From the NCBI RefSeq assembly GCF_003014475.1, contig NZ_PYGJ01000013.1:61375-125374 (forward strand): DNA of 64,000 bases, given 5' to 3'. Each line of letters opens with the position of its first letter. Position 1 is the stretch's first letter. The stretch comes from Shimia abyssi. GTDB taxonomy: Bacteria; Pseudomonadota; Alphaproteobacteria; Rhodobacterales; Rhodobacteraceae. Under the pieces are notes generated by a model, which was not told the DNA's origin, ran no database searches, and saw only the letters and a list, made by a program, of their open reading frames with translations. Positions 46,858 through 55,548 of this stretch are shown here, piece by piece. The translations under genes and the position numbers were made by a program.

Positions 46858-47337
46858 TTATTCTGACCTTATGATGGTTCGGACTCGACCTTGCATCTTG
46901 GCCGTATTGTCGCGCAGATTGATGAGCATTTCGTCAGACGTGATGGTGTTGACGCCCTGTAAAACCGTCACATTGCCTTTCATTTCAACGGTCCCTGTGG
47001 CGATGCTGTAAACTGCATGGTCAGCCTCGGCTGCGTCTTCGCCCTGCACCAACAGTACATCACCATCGGCAATGAGTTTTTCTATGCCTTGACCACCAGC
47101 TGAATAAAACACGTTCACCTGATCCGCGGACATGCGCATATCGGCTTGGGCAATGTTGACGTTTCCTTTGAAAACAGCACTGCCGTCATTCTGATCGACA
47201 GATAGGCTGTCGGCGGTGACTTCAACCGGCTCACTGGTATCTTGTTGCAGGCTGCCAAAGGCAACATTTAGCCCCTGAGCAGCGGAAATTGCGGGTAAAC
47301 CGACCAATCCGGCGATCAAAATCATTCGCAGCAGCAC
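46858..47337 (-). CDS. lptA: LPS periplasmic bridge protein LptA
   Basis: A 159-residue periplasmic OstA-domain protein with a signal peptide ([18 protein letters not shown]). The beta-jellyroll is indicated by [37 protein letters not shown] and [18 protein letters not shown]. Start seems to be GTG at 47337; ATG at 47325 is an alternative. It lies between lptC and lptB in one unit. Confidence 0.93.
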   Translation of the reverse strand: MLLRMILIAGLVGLPAISAAQGLNVAFGSLQQDTSEPVEVTADSLSVDQNDGSAVFKGNVNIAQADMRMSADQVNVFYSAGGQGIEKLIADGDVLLVQGEDAAEADHAVYSIATGTVEMKGNVTVLQGVNTITSDEMLINLRDNTAKMQGRVRTIIRSE

Positions 47338-47340
47338 GTT

Positions 47341-47952
47341 TTACCTCTCAAAGTCTTTCGGGTTGTATATCAGTTTCACACCATTTGTGAAAAACAAATA
47401 GATATCATCAGTCGTGTCCGCTGGGCGCAAAGCCATTCGGCCCGCGTTCAAAGTTCCAAGAGGGCCTTCTGCAAATATTTCAGCACCGCTTTCGGCGCGG
47501 ATTTCGCGAAGGCTAATGATCATTTCTTCGGTGGTAATCGTATAGCTGGACGAGGTTGTCATCACCACATCGCCTTCGAGCGTCACTTCCTGATACTGAC
47601 TGTCGGCCAGACCGATATCAGAGGTTGCAGTGTATGTCTGGCCTGCGGTCGTATCGATGCGAGCAAAAACATTTTCAGCGATGGTGGTCTTGGGGTCATC
47701 CGGATCTGGTCGGGCGGTTTCAGACGTGACTGCGACCATGTGGCCCTGTTCCGTTTGCCCAGAAAAGTACGGCGCAGTGATTTGTTGGGTGCGCAACCGC
47801 TGTTCCAGTTCGACCTCGGCAAAAGGAATAGAGGCGTCGGTGTCGATATTGCGCGGCACCAGGAAAAGTGTGCTGAGCAAAGCAAGAGCGGCCAGAGGTA
47901 GGGCCACTTTGAGCAATCCGACCAAGCGAGAATATGTGAATAAGCCTTCCAA
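47341..47952 (-). CDS. lptC: LPS export protein LptC
   Basis: A 203-residue bitopic protein: one N-terminal transmembrane helix (LLKVALPLAALALLSTLFLV, about 13-32), then a periplasmic jellyroll (DSQYQEVTLEGDVVMTTSSS, MIISLREIRAESGAEIFAEG). It links the LptBFG extractor to LptA. Distance to lptA is 3 bp and to kdsD 5 bp, so all are cotranscribed. Confidence 0.92.
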   Translation of the reverse strand: MEGLFTYSRLVGLLKVALPLAALALLSTLFLVPRNIDTDASIPFAEVELEQRLRTQQITAPYFSGQTEQGHMVAVTSETARPDPDDPKTTIAENVFARIDTTAGQTYTATSDIGLADSQYQEVTLEGDVVMTTSSSYTITTEEMIISLREIRAESGAEIFAEGPLGTLNAGRMALRPADTTDDIYLFFTNGVKLIYNPKDFER

Positions 47953-47957
47953 CTGAC

Positions 47958-48932
47958 TCAGCCGAGACCGGCCCGCAGGCAGTCATGGATATGCAACAGA
48001 CCAATCGGATTACCTGGACCAGCTGGGTCGACCACGAACAGGCAGGTGATCTTGCGTTTGTTCATAATGGCCACAGCCTCTTCTGCGAGGGCAGATGGTG
48101 CGATGGTCTGGGGTGCGGCGGTCATGACGTCGGCGGCGCGATGTTCGAGCAGGCCCTCCATGTGGCGGCGCAAGTCACCGTCAGTAATGATCCCGGCCAA
48201 CGCGCCGTCATCGCGGGTTACGCCAGAAACGCCAAATCCCTTTTGGCTGATTTCAATTAGCACGTCGGGCATCAATGTGTTTGTTGTGCTGAGCGGAAGG
48301 GCGTCGCCGTCATGCATGAGATCACGAACCCGGGCCAGCTGAGCGCCGAGTTTGCCGCCGGGGTGGAATTCGCGAAAATGCTCGGGTGTGAATTGACGAT
48401 GCTCCATCAATGCCACGGCCAGCGCATCACCTAGCGCCAATGTCATGGTGGTGGACGTCGTGGGCACAACGCCGGTGCCACAGGCCTCGGGAACGCTGGG
48501 TAGTATTAGCCCGATGTCGCTTTGTTTCATCAGTGTGGAATCGACACGGCTGGCCACACCGATCAGTGGTATGTCAAAGCGACGGGTATAGGCGACAAGG
48601 TCAGCCAATTCGGGTGTTTCACCAGAGTTCGACAGGACCAGCACCACGTCGCCTGCTGTCATCATTCCAAGATCGCCATGGCTTGCCTCGGCTGGGTGCA
48701 CGAAATGCGCCGGGGTGCCGGTGGAGGCAAAGGTGGCAGCAATCTTGCGCGCGATGTGACCAGATTTGCCCATGCCCGAGACAATCACGCGGCCCCGAGT
48801 GGACAACAAAAGCGTCACGGCTTCGGAAAACGTGTCGCCCAGGCTTTGTTCAAGTGTCGAGAGCGCCGCCGCTTCGGTGGCGATGACGCGGCGGGCCGTG
48901 TTCAGAAAAGTCTGTTTGTCAGCGTCGGTCAT
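47958..48932 (-). CDS. kdsD: Arabinose-5-phosphate isomerase (KdsD/KpsF)
   Basis: A 324-residue isomerase making D-arabinose 5-phosphate, the precursor of Kdo. The SIS domain (about 30-170: RVIVSGMGKSGHIARKIAAT, VLVLSNSGETPEL, CGTGVVPTTSTTMTLALGDA) is followed by two CBS domains (MPDVLIEISQKGFGVSGV, VMTAAPQTIAP). ATG 48932 overlaps the rnd stop; the longer upstream frame is inside rnd. Together with kdsB at 29 kb this provides Kdo-related sugar supply. Confidence 0.95.
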   Translation of the reverse strand: MTDADKQTFLNTARRVIATEAAALSTLEQSLGDTFSEAVTLLLSTRGRVIVSGMGKSGHIARKIAATFASTGTPAHFVHPAEASHGDLGMMTAGDVVLVLSNSGETPELADLVAYTRRFDIPLIGVASRVDSTLMKQSDIGLILPSVPEACGTGVVPTTSTTMTLALGDALAVALMEHRQFTPEHFREFHPGGKLGAQLARVRDLMHDGDALPLSTTNTLMPDVLIEISQKGFGVSGVTRDDGALAGIITDGDLRRHMEGLLEHRAADVMTAAPQTIAPSALAEEAVAIMNKRKITCLFVVDPAGPGNPIGLLHIHDCLRAGLG

Positions 48933-49543
48933 CAGTGGGCAAAGATATCTTGTTCGGGCCAACCCGCCAGATCGAGTTGTGCACGTATGGGTAGGAATTC
49001 GAAACACGCTTGCGCCATATCGGTGCGACCCTCGCGGGCAAGGCGTTTGTTCAACTCGTCACGCAAGCGGTGCAGGTAAAGCACGTCAGAGGCGGCATAG
49101 TCGAGCTGGGCGCTTGTCAGGGTTTCGGAGCCCCAATCGCTCATCTGTTGTTGCTTGGAAATGTCTACACCAAGCAATTCCTGAAGCAGGTTCTTGAGGC
49201 CGTGGCGATCCGTATAGGTGCGGATCAGCTTGGACGCGATTTTGGTGCAATAGACCGGCGTGGTTAGTGCACCAAAGGCGTTGAGCATCGCGGCGATGTC
49301 AAAGCGGCCAAAATGGAAGAGTTTCAGAACATCGGGGTTTTCCAGCATGGCGCAGAGATTTGGGGCCGAAGTCTGGCCCTTGGACACCTGAACGATATGG
49401 GCGTTGCCGTCGCCACCGGACATTTGGATCACGCACAGCCGGTCGCGATGCGGGTTGAGCCCCATGGTTTCACAGTCGATGGCCACGATCGGGCCAAGAT
49501 CCAGCCCGTCGGGCAGGTCGTTTTGATAGAGGAAGTTTGCCAT
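48932..49543 (-). CDS. rnd: Short ribonuclease D (3'-5' exonuclease domain only)
   Basis: A 203-residue DEDD-type exoribonuclease. The ExoI motif IVAIDCETMGLNPHRDRLCV, ExoII HFGRFDIAAMLNAFG and ExoIII YAASDVLYLHRLRDEL are intact. RNase D of E. coli is near 375 residues because of two HRDC domains; those are absent here, as in many alphaproteobacteria. ATG at 49543 is chosen (MANFLYQNDLP) over 49573. It is the first gene of the kdsD-lpt operon. Confidence 0.92.
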   Translation of the reverse strand: MANFLYQNDLPDGLDLGPIVAIDCETMGLNPHRDRLCVIQMSGGDGNAHIVQVSKGQTSAPNLCAMLENPDVLKLFHFGRFDIAAMLNAFGALTTPVYCTKIASKLIRTYTDRHGLKNLLQELLGVDISKQQQMSDWGSETLTSAQLDYAASDVLYLHRLRDELNKRLAREGRTDMAQACFEFLPIRAQLDLAGWPEQDIFAH

Positions 49544-49677
49544 TGAGACCTCGAATGAAATGTTGAGGGACACTTACGAGGTATGCCGCGTTGTTTCAAT
49601 GTTTTGCAGGGAATTGTGACCTGTATCGGTTGGTTGACGCCTTTACGACGGTTCTGTGACACCCTAAGTTTGCCGAT

Positions 49678-50424
49678 ATGGATTACAGACCCCCGATCTC
49701 TGTTGAAGAAGAGCTGCGTATGTTGGCGGAATCGCACACTGCGAAGGCGCCGCCGCGCATTGAGCGGGTCGAAATAAAAGACTGCGTTTTCTGGATCAAA
49801 CGGCCAGAGCGTTTGAACCTGAGGTACAGGTTGCAAAAGGGTGATCCGCGCGCAGCGTTTGAGCGCGAGCGGATGGCGTTTCACGAAATGAACGCGGCGC
49901 GAGCGCCAGTGCCAGAGCTGTGCGCTGAGGGCGAGGATTTCATAGTATTGCCGGATTGCGGTAAGGATCTGCGCTATTTGCTGCATGTGGAAGAGTCGGA
50001 TACGGCGCGGCGTGAATTGTTACTAGAGTCCGCACGCACATTGGGCCGTTTTCACGGGTTGGGGTTCAGCCATGGACGGCCTAGCCCCAAGGATATGTGC
50101 CTTTCGGATAGTGGCGTTGTGATGTTGGATTTCGAACGATATCGGCACAAGAACAACACGCCCAAGGGGCAAGCGCGCGACTTGGTTGTGTTTGCATTCA
50201 ACGTCATCGCCCATTCGCCACGTGCGAAAGGGTTTTTGAAAGACGCTGTGGCCGCCTATCGTGAAGTCGCGCCAAGCGGTACGTGGGAGTTGGCGCAGGA
50301 CTGGTGCAGCAAGATGCGGTGGGCCGAATGGTTTGCGAAGCCAGCGCAGTGGCGCAAAGGCGGCCACGGGCGCGAGTTTAAAGCCGTGCCCGACCTGTTT
50401 GATCTGTTTTTGCAACGCGCCTGA
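49678..50424 (+). CDS. Kinase-like protein with HGRPxxxD motif
   Basis: A 248-residue protein with features of small protein-kinase-fold enzymes (Bud32/RIO/Kdo-kinase-like). A candidate ATP lysine is Lys41 (FWIKR), the catalytic-loop equivalent is SHGRPSPKDMCL (131-142) and the metal-binding motif is MLDFERY (149-155). The usual HxD or HGD aspartate is replaced by Arg (HGR), with Asp139 four residues later, so activity needs testing. It diverges from rnd and its stop is 5 bp from that of the HupE gene. Substrate unknown; LPS sugar or protein targets are both possible. Confidence 0.65.
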   Translation: MDYRPPISVEEELRMLAESHTAKAPPRIERVEIKDCVFWIKRPERLNLRYRLQKGDPRAAFERERMAFHEMNAARAPVPELCAEGEDFIVLPDCGKDLRYLLHVEESDTARRELLLESARTLGRFHGLGFSHGRPSPKDMCLSDSGVVMLDFERYRHKNNTPKGQARDLVVFAFNVIAHSPRAKGFLKDAVAAYREVAPSGTWELAQDWCSKMRWAEWFAKPAQWRKGGHGREFKAVPDLFDLFLQRA

Positions 50425-50429
50425 GAGGC

Positions 50430-51431
50430 TTAGAAGCCAGACAGGCGATCGAGGAACCAATAGGCTGACACGCCTCCAATGGCGTAGGCGCTGAGCACTG
50501 CGGCGTGTGTTCCCGTTGCGAGGGAAAGGGCCGTGTTGGTTGATATGCGTCGCAGCACCCAGCCGAGGGCAAGCACGACGGCGACAAAGCTGAGCTGGCC
50601 TATTTCCACCCCAAGATTGAAGGACAAAAGCGCCAACGGCACGTCTGTTTGTGGAACACCGATTTCGCGCAATGCTCCGGCAAATCCGAATCCGTGCAGC
50701 AGGCCAAAGGTAAAAGACACGCTCCATGGGAAACGCTCAGAGAGCCGTTCCTGACCCGGTTTTCGCTGGATCAGTTCAGAAGCCACAAACATGATCGACA
50801 GGGCGATTATAGCCTCGACCGGAGGGCCGGGAAGCGCGACCCAACCAAGAGTGGCCGCAGCCATGGTGATTGAATGTGCAATGGTAAATGCGGTGATCGC
50901 GCCGATCAGTCGCCAACGGTCGCGGATGAGCAGAAGCAAGGCAAAGACAAAGAGCAGGTGGTCGATACCGCCAAGGATATGCTCGACCCCAAGGGGGAGA
51001 TAGGTGGCGATGACATCAAATGCGCTGGGGTTTTCCGGAACTGTAAAGATGGTTTTGTCAGGCGTAAGGCGCTGTGAACGGGTCGTTTCTGTGGTGTCAA
51101 CATAGCGCACCAGAACGTCAGTCTGCGTGTTTTCCAACCCGGTGATACCGATTGTTTTGCCTGCAAATCCACCTGGGCATTCAGCGACCCATGTCGAAAC
51201 CCAAGCAGCCCCGTCAGAGCGCGGTTCCGGACCTGAAACGGGCGTGCATGTTTCGGGTAGAGCTGGGTCGATGGCCATCGGGCTGCCCTTGACGTCAGGT
51301 TTACGCCAGAAGACGCGATAGCTGTCCCCGGTGATACGTGAGATGTCGAGATAGCCGGGCTGGAGCGCGTGGGCGTCTGCCAAACGCGGCAGCGCGACGA
51401 GCGTCAGGAGGAGGAACGCAAAACGGATCAC
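50430..51431 (-). CDS. HupE/UreJ-type membrane protein
   Basis: A 333-residue membrane protein. A signal peptide (FAFLLLTLVALPRLADA) precedes a periplasmic domain of about 115 residues, then six to seven transmembrane helices. The family motif LGVEHILGGIDHLLFVFALL with the metal-binding-type His-Asp-His is at about 151-170, followed by AFTIAHSITM and GLLHGFGFAGAL. Such proteins are linked to nickel or cobalt uptake in some bacteria; no urease or hydrogenase gene is near. It overlaps the stop of the upstream parvulin gene by four bases. Confidence 0.85.
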   Translation of the reverse strand: MIRFAFLLLTLVALPRLADAHALQPGYLDISRITGDSYRVFWRKPDVKGSPMAIDPALPETCTPVSGPEPRSDGAAWVSTWVAECPGGFAGKTIGITGLENTQTDVLVRYVDTTETTRSQRLTPDKTIFTVPENPSAFDVIATYLPLGVEHILGGIDHLLFVFALLLLIRDRWRLIGAITAFTIAHSITMAAATLGWVALPGPPVEAIIALSIMFVASELIQRKPGQERLSERFPWSVSFTFGLLHGFGFAGALREIGVPQTDVPLALLSFNLGVEIGQLSFVAVVLALGWVLRRISTNTALSLATGTHAAVLSAYAIGGVSAYWFLDRLSGF

Positions 51432-52270
51432 TTGAGTTGCTCCGACAGCGCCGCGTTGTCAGGGCGCGTGATTTCATAGGTGTCTCGCAAGGTCGCATAG
51501 ACTTCTTCGCTAAGCTTATCTGCGACCTGTGCTGTCCAATCCGCCTCAACACGATCACGGATGACTTCGAGCGGGGGAGGCGCAGAGGGAGTAAGATTCA
51601 GGACGTAGACGGCGTGCTGTCCAAAGCCGGAAGACACAGGCGCGACCCATGTGTCGGAGGGCAATAACGCGATCTGGTCGAAGAACCCAGCACCAAATCC
51701 GCTATCCACTGTTCGTTTAGGTACATCGCGAAGGGAGGGCGGCAACATGAGGCGTTGTCCTAATGTTGAAGGGTCAGCACCTGTGTTGAGCTGTTCCAGA
51801 ATTTTGGATATCGCGGTTTCGTCGACGGCATCACCCAAGAACACGTGCTCGAACGTGATGCGCGGTGGGGTCGCGTAAGTTTCAGAGTTTTCAGAGTAAA
51901 AGGTGCGTAGTTCGTCTTCGGTGGCCGGCGTGGCCGCCGCGGCGGAGGTCATCAGGAATTCCATTTTTTGAACAAGACGTTGCCGAATGACGGCGTCGCC
52001 TTGATCCATTGACAGGGCCAGTGCCTCTCGGGAAAGCACTTCTTCGCGGATGAAAGCGTCGATGAATTTGTTGAGTTCATCGGCGTTGGGTTTGCGCGAC
52101 CACGTGTTTTGGAACCGTGCTTGGAGCTGTTGAACCTGCGCGGGAGTGACGTTGATTTTTTTGGTCGCCTGCTGCGTTGGTAAAGGGGGGGAAATGACCG
52201 CGTAGAACGCGAAGATGGCCACGCCGATAAGCAGGAAGTGAAGAAGGGGTTCTTTTAGAATGCGCATCAT
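51428..52270 (-). CDS. Membrane-anchored parvulin-like peptidyl-prolyl isomerase
   Basis: A 280-residue protein with one N-terminal membrane helix (LLHFLLIGVAIFAFYAVI) and periplasmic SurA-like helical and parvulin-related regions (ADELNKFIDAFIREEVLSRE, GAGFFDQIALLPSDTWVAPV). The parvulin part is less conserved than in the gene at 14.9 kb, so catalytic activity is uncertain. Two adjacent ATGs (52270, 52267) can start it. The pair with HupE/UreJ suggests a role in that protein's folding. Confidence 0.8.
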   Translation of the reverse strand: MMRILKEPLLHFLLIGVAIFAFYAVISPPLPTQQATKKINVTPAQVQQLQARFQNTWSRKPNADELNKFIDAFIREEVLSREALALSMDQGDAVIRQRLVQKMEFLMTSAAAATPATEDELRTFYSENSETYATPPRITFEHVFLGDAVDETAISKILEQLNTGADPSTLGQRLMLPPSLRDVPKRTVDSGFGAGFFDQIALLPSDTWVAPVSSGFGQHAVYVLNLTPSAPPPLEVIRDRVEADWTAQVADKLSEEVYATLRDTYEITRPDNAALSEQLK

Positions 52271-52347
52271 TGAGCAGGCCGTCCGGTGAGAAAAAAGGCT
52301 ATTTATAGAAACACTTGACGGTATGTGACGACGGTTTGGGCGTGCTG

Positions 52348-53136
52348 TCAATCAGTCGTTTCGGCGCATAGTCTGGCAAGGTCCGGGCGTGGTAGTTTGG
52401 CAAGCGCCTGCATCACCGAATAGCGTGCCGGTCTGCCAGGCCAATCTGACGGCAAGAGATGTTCTCCGAGCTCGGGCTGGCGGAGGCAGAGACGGCGCCA
52501 ATGGTGCAAAATTATTAGGCGTAGGGTGCACTGGTCGATGATGGTGGTCGGATTTGGTGACTTTAGGGTTTTGCGTACAATATTGTCGAGCGCGGCCAAA
52601 TCTCGTTGAAGGCCAGTTGGTGCCAGTGCGGCCAGCACCCAGTCCGGCAGATTTCTCGCGGAAAATGGCTGTGTGAGCACGTCATCGAGTCCATCTGTGC
52701 TTTGACGGATGAGGGCTGTTTTAGATGACAGGAGAACAGCGTCGTCTGGAAGTAAACAGGTAAAATCCGCAGAAGACATTTGCGGCGAAGCAACCGCGAG
52801 AGCAAGTGGAATTTCCGGTGCAAATTCAGAGCGATAGATGCGGGTACGCACGGCATTTGACATGACATGGCCCTGATCTGACAGGAAGTAATTCGATGCG
52901 CGCCCGTCACGTTCTGACCTGATCCAGCCGTCCCGGCGGAGACGATGCAGGGCGACGCGCAGGGCCTGATTGTTAATCCCGAGGCGGGAGACGATCTGGT
53001 TCAAAGTGCGACCGGGCAGATAGTCGTCTTTAGAGAGGCAGAGATCGCCCATGATAGTAACGACAAGTGACCAGACGCGGATTGGTCCGCAATCTGCCAC
53101 ACGTTGGATATTCTTATGAAGATCAACGTCTTGCAT
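52348..53136 (-). CDS. PaaX family transcriptional regulator
   Basis: A 262-residue protein of the PaaX (phenylacetate repressor) type: an N-terminal winged helix (about 20-90: GPIRVWSLVVTIMGDL, LGINNQALRVALHRLRRDGW and SERDGRASNYFLSDQG) and a long C-terminal domain with IDQCTLRLIILHHWRRLCLR. No phenylacetate genes are nearby. It is divergent from the TIGR03084 gene, 95 bp away, which is the most likely target. Confidence 0.88.
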   Translation of the reverse strand: MQDVDLHKNIQRVADCGPIRVWSLVVTIMGDLCLSKDDYLPGRTLNQIVSRLGINNQALRVALHRLRRDGWIRSERDGRASNYFLSDQGHVMSNAVRTRIYRSEFAPEIPLALAVASPQMSSADFTCLLPDDAVLLSSKTALIRQSTDGLDDVLTQPFSARNLPDWVLAALAPTGLQRDLAALDNIVRKTLKSPNPTTIIDQCTLRLIILHHWRRLCLRQPELGEHLLPSDWPGRPARYSVMQALAKLPRPDLARLCAETTD

Positions 53137-53231
53137 GGGTTTAACCTAGACCGTAAGTCGCTGTTCCTCAAGGGAATAGACGGGTTGATCTGTGGGCGGT
53201 ATCGGGTGAGGTTTGGGCAGGAGGATTGGTG

Positions 53232-54041
53232 ATGGTGTTAACGCAGGCTGAAGATTTTGGGGCTGAGAGTGAAGCGTTGTACGACGTGGTGCGCGGGCTG
53301 GATGATGCGGGGTTTCGGCAGGTCACTCAGTTCAAAGGTTGGACTATTGAAGACGTTTTGTTGCACCTGCATTTCTGGAACAAGGCTGTCGATCTGTCGG
53401 TTGAAAATGTTGATGAATTTCAACGGCGTGCGGGCGGAGCCGTTACAGCATTGGTCGAGGTTGGGACCATGCGGAACGTTGAGGATTCGACAATTTCCGA
53501 GCGGGGCGAGGCGTTGAGAGAGGCGTGGATTTCGCAGGTGCGAGAGATGGTGCCGCGCTGGGCGGCGATGGATCCGAAGGCGCGTTTACCTTGGGTCGGG
53601 CCATCGATGTCAGCGCGGTCGTCCATGACGGCGCGGCAGATGGAGACATGGGCGCATGGAATGGAAGTATTTGATATACTTGGGGTTTCCCGGGTTGAGG
53701 TGGATCGGGTGCGCAATGTGGTTATGTTAGGGGTGAACACGTTTGGCTGGTCGCATCAGGTGCATGGGCTGGATGTGCCCGAAGTGATGCCCTGGCTGGA
53801 ACTGACTGCACCGTCGGGCGAGGTGTGGAGCTTTGGCGGCGATGGAACTGCGGGGCAAATCATTGGAAAGGCAGAGGAATTTGCGGCTGTGGTGACACAG
53901 GCGCGGGCGGTTGCGGACACTGGTCTGCAGGTCAGTGGTGTGGTGGCAGAGACATGGATGGCCTATGCGCAATGTTTTGCGGGACCGCCGAATATGCCGC
54001 CAAGACCGGGTAGCCGAGGGGTAAAATCCGGAAAAGGTTAA
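53232..54041 (+). CDS. TIGR03084 family metal-binding protein (DinB-like)
   Basis: A 269-residue DinB/maleylpyruvate-isomerase-like protein. Family motifs are FKGWTIEDVLLHLHFWNKA (metal-ligand His near 47), PWVGPSMSARSSMTARQMET and WAHGMEVFDILGV. GGAGG at 53220-53224 fits ATG 53232, although in-frame TTG, GTG and GTG codons are adjacent. Mycothiol-dependent relatives use a thiol cofactor, but Rhodobacterales do not make mycothiol, so the reaction is open. The last segment ends with Gly/Arg-rich residues. Confidence 0.85.
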   Translation: MVLTQAEDFGAESEALYDVVRGLDDAGFRQVTQFKGWTIEDVLLHLHFWNKAVDLSVENVDEFQRRAGGAVTALVEVGTMRNVEDSTISERGEALREAWISQVREMVPRWAAMDPKARLPWVGPSMSARSSMTARQMETWAHGMEVFDILGVSRVEVDRVRNVVMLGVNTFGWSHQVHGLDVPEVMPWLELTAPSGEVWSFGGDGTAGQIIGKAEEFAAVVTQARAVADTGLQVSGVVAETWMAYAQCFAGPPNMPPRPGSRGVKSGKG

Positions 54042-54066
54042 CGCGACGTTTCGGAGCAGAACCCAA

Positions 54067-54110
54067 CGTCGGTATTGCGTCGGCATTTTATCGGTATCGC
54101 GTCGGTGTCG
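54067..54110 (+). repeat. Four 11-bp-phased CGTCGGT-type direct repeats upstream of soxB
   Basis: CGTCGGTATTG (54067-54077), CGTCGGCATTT (54078-54088), TATCGGTATCG (54089-54099) and CGTCGGTGTCG (54100-54110), followed by a partial unit TTTTCGGC. Every unit is exactly 11 bp. Units resemble those at 22187-22219, with CGGTATCGCGTCGGTG identical. It begins 26 bp after the TIGR03084 stop and ends about 175 bp before soxB. Confidence 0.75.
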
Positions 54111-54285
54111 TTTTCGGCAATCACGGCCGACTCGAATATTATGACACAGCGCTTTGGGTTTGTAGTCACTTAACCAAGTTTAAGCGCCAGATGTCGCATA
54201 TGCCGCCATCAATGTCCGAAATGTCGATAGAAAATCTTCGATGTGACGGCCAAGTTTTTGCCAAGAGCAATGACGGGCGAAACAC

Positions 54286-55536
54286 ATGCGATATTCCGGA
54301 TGGCGAGTCATCAAAGAGGCGCTGACAGGGCACAAGGGCTGGACACCAGCCTGGAGTGATCCCGAACCAAAGGATCACTATGACATCGTGATTGTCGGCG
54401 GTGGCGGCCATGGGCTGGCCACGGCTTATTATCTGGCCAAAGAGTTTGGGCAGGCGCGGATTGCGGTTCTGGAAAAGGGCTGGATCGGGGGCGGTAATGT
54501 CGGTCGGAACACGACGATTATCCGGTCAAACTATTTGCTGGATGGCAACGAGCCATTTTATGAGCTTTCGCTGAAGCTGTGGGAAGGGTTGGAGCAGGAC
54601 TTTAACTATAATGCCATGGTCAGCCAACGCGGCATACTGAACCTTGTGCATTCTGATGCTCAGCGCGATGCAGCGCGGCGGCGTGGCAATGCGATGATTC
54701 TGAACGGGTCAGATGCGGAGCTGCTGGACACGGACGGCGTGCGGGCGATGTATCCGTTTTTCAACTTTGACAATGCGCGCTTTCCAATCAAGGGCGGATT
54801 GCTGCATCGGCGCGGTGGTACGGTGCGGCATGACGCGGTGGCGTGGGGTTATGCGCGCGGAGCGGATATGCGCGGCGTCGACATTATTCAGAACTGTGAG
54901 GTCACGGGTTTTCGGATTGAGCAGGGTCGTGTCCTGGGGGTTGAGACATCACGCGGCTATATCGGCGCATCCAAGGTGGGCGTGGCGGTGGCTGGATCAT
55001 CAAGCCGGGTGATGGAGAAGGCAGGAATGCGCCTGCCGATCGAGAGCCATGTCTTGCAGGCGTTTGTGTCTGAAGGGCTGAAGCCGCTGATTGATGGGGT
55101 GATTACGTTCGGTGCAGGGCACTTTTACGTGAGCCAATCCGACAAGGGTGGATTGGTGTTTGGCGGTGATATTGACATGTACAACACCTATGCCCAGCGC
55201 GGGAACCTGCCCGTGGTGGAAGATGTGATCGAGAGCGGAATGGCGCTCATTCCGGCGTTAGGCCGGGTACGCATGTTGCGCGGTTGGGGTGGCATCATGG
55301 ACATGTCGATGGATGGCTCGCCGTTTATTGATCGGACTTCTGTGGATGGGCTCTATTTCAATGGGGGCTGGTGTTACGGCGGGTTCAAGGCGACGCCTGC
55401 GTCGGGCTTTTGTTATGCGCATCTATTGGCCACTGGTCGGCCACATGAGGTTGCAACGGCGTATCGGTTGGACCGGTTCCGCACTGGGCACATGATTGAT
55501 GAAAAGGGCCAGGGCGCCCAACCGAATTTGCATTGA
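54286..55536 (+). CDS. soxB: Sarcosine oxidase subunit beta family
   Basis: A 416-residue flavoprotein, beta chain of heterotetrameric sarcosine oxidase, which oxidises N-methylglycine to glycine with tetrahydrofolate as C1 acceptor. FAD motif YDIVIVGGGGHGLATAYYLA (32-51), VLEKGWIGGGNVGRNTTIIR and LLHRRGGTVRHDAVAWGYAR; His182 of RHDAV is my best match for the covalent-FMN histidine. The C-terminal GGWCYGGFKATPASG is typical. The start gives MRYSGWRVIKEALTGHKGW. First gene of soxBDAG, with an 11-bp repeat array upstream. Confidence 0.95.
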   Translation: MRYSGWRVIKEALTGHKGWTPAWSDPEPKDHYDIVIVGGGGHGLATAYYLAKEFGQARIAVLEKGWIGGGNVGRNTTIIRSNYLLDGNEPFYELSLKLWEGLEQDFNYNAMVSQRGILNLVHSDAQRDAARRRGNAMILNGSDAELLDTDGVRAMYPFFNFDNARFPIKGGLLHRRGGTVRHDAVAWGYARGADMRGVDIIQNCEVTGFRIEQGRVLGVETSRGYIGASKVGVAVAGSSSRVMEKAGMRLPIESHVLQAFVSEGLKPLIDGVITFGAGHFYVSQSDKGGLVFGGDIDMYNTYAQRGNLPVVEDVIESGMALIPALGRVRMLRGWGGIMDMSMDGSPFIDRTSVDGLYFNGGWCYGGFKATPASGFCYAHLLATGRPHEVATAYRLDRFRTGHMIDEKGQGAQPNLH

Positions 55537-55548
55537 GGCGTATCGGAC

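Noticed and set aside
46193..47011. 272-codon frame on the + strand opposite lptB and lptA
   Set aside because: lptB has all ABC ATPase motifs on the other strand; the frame is a shadow.
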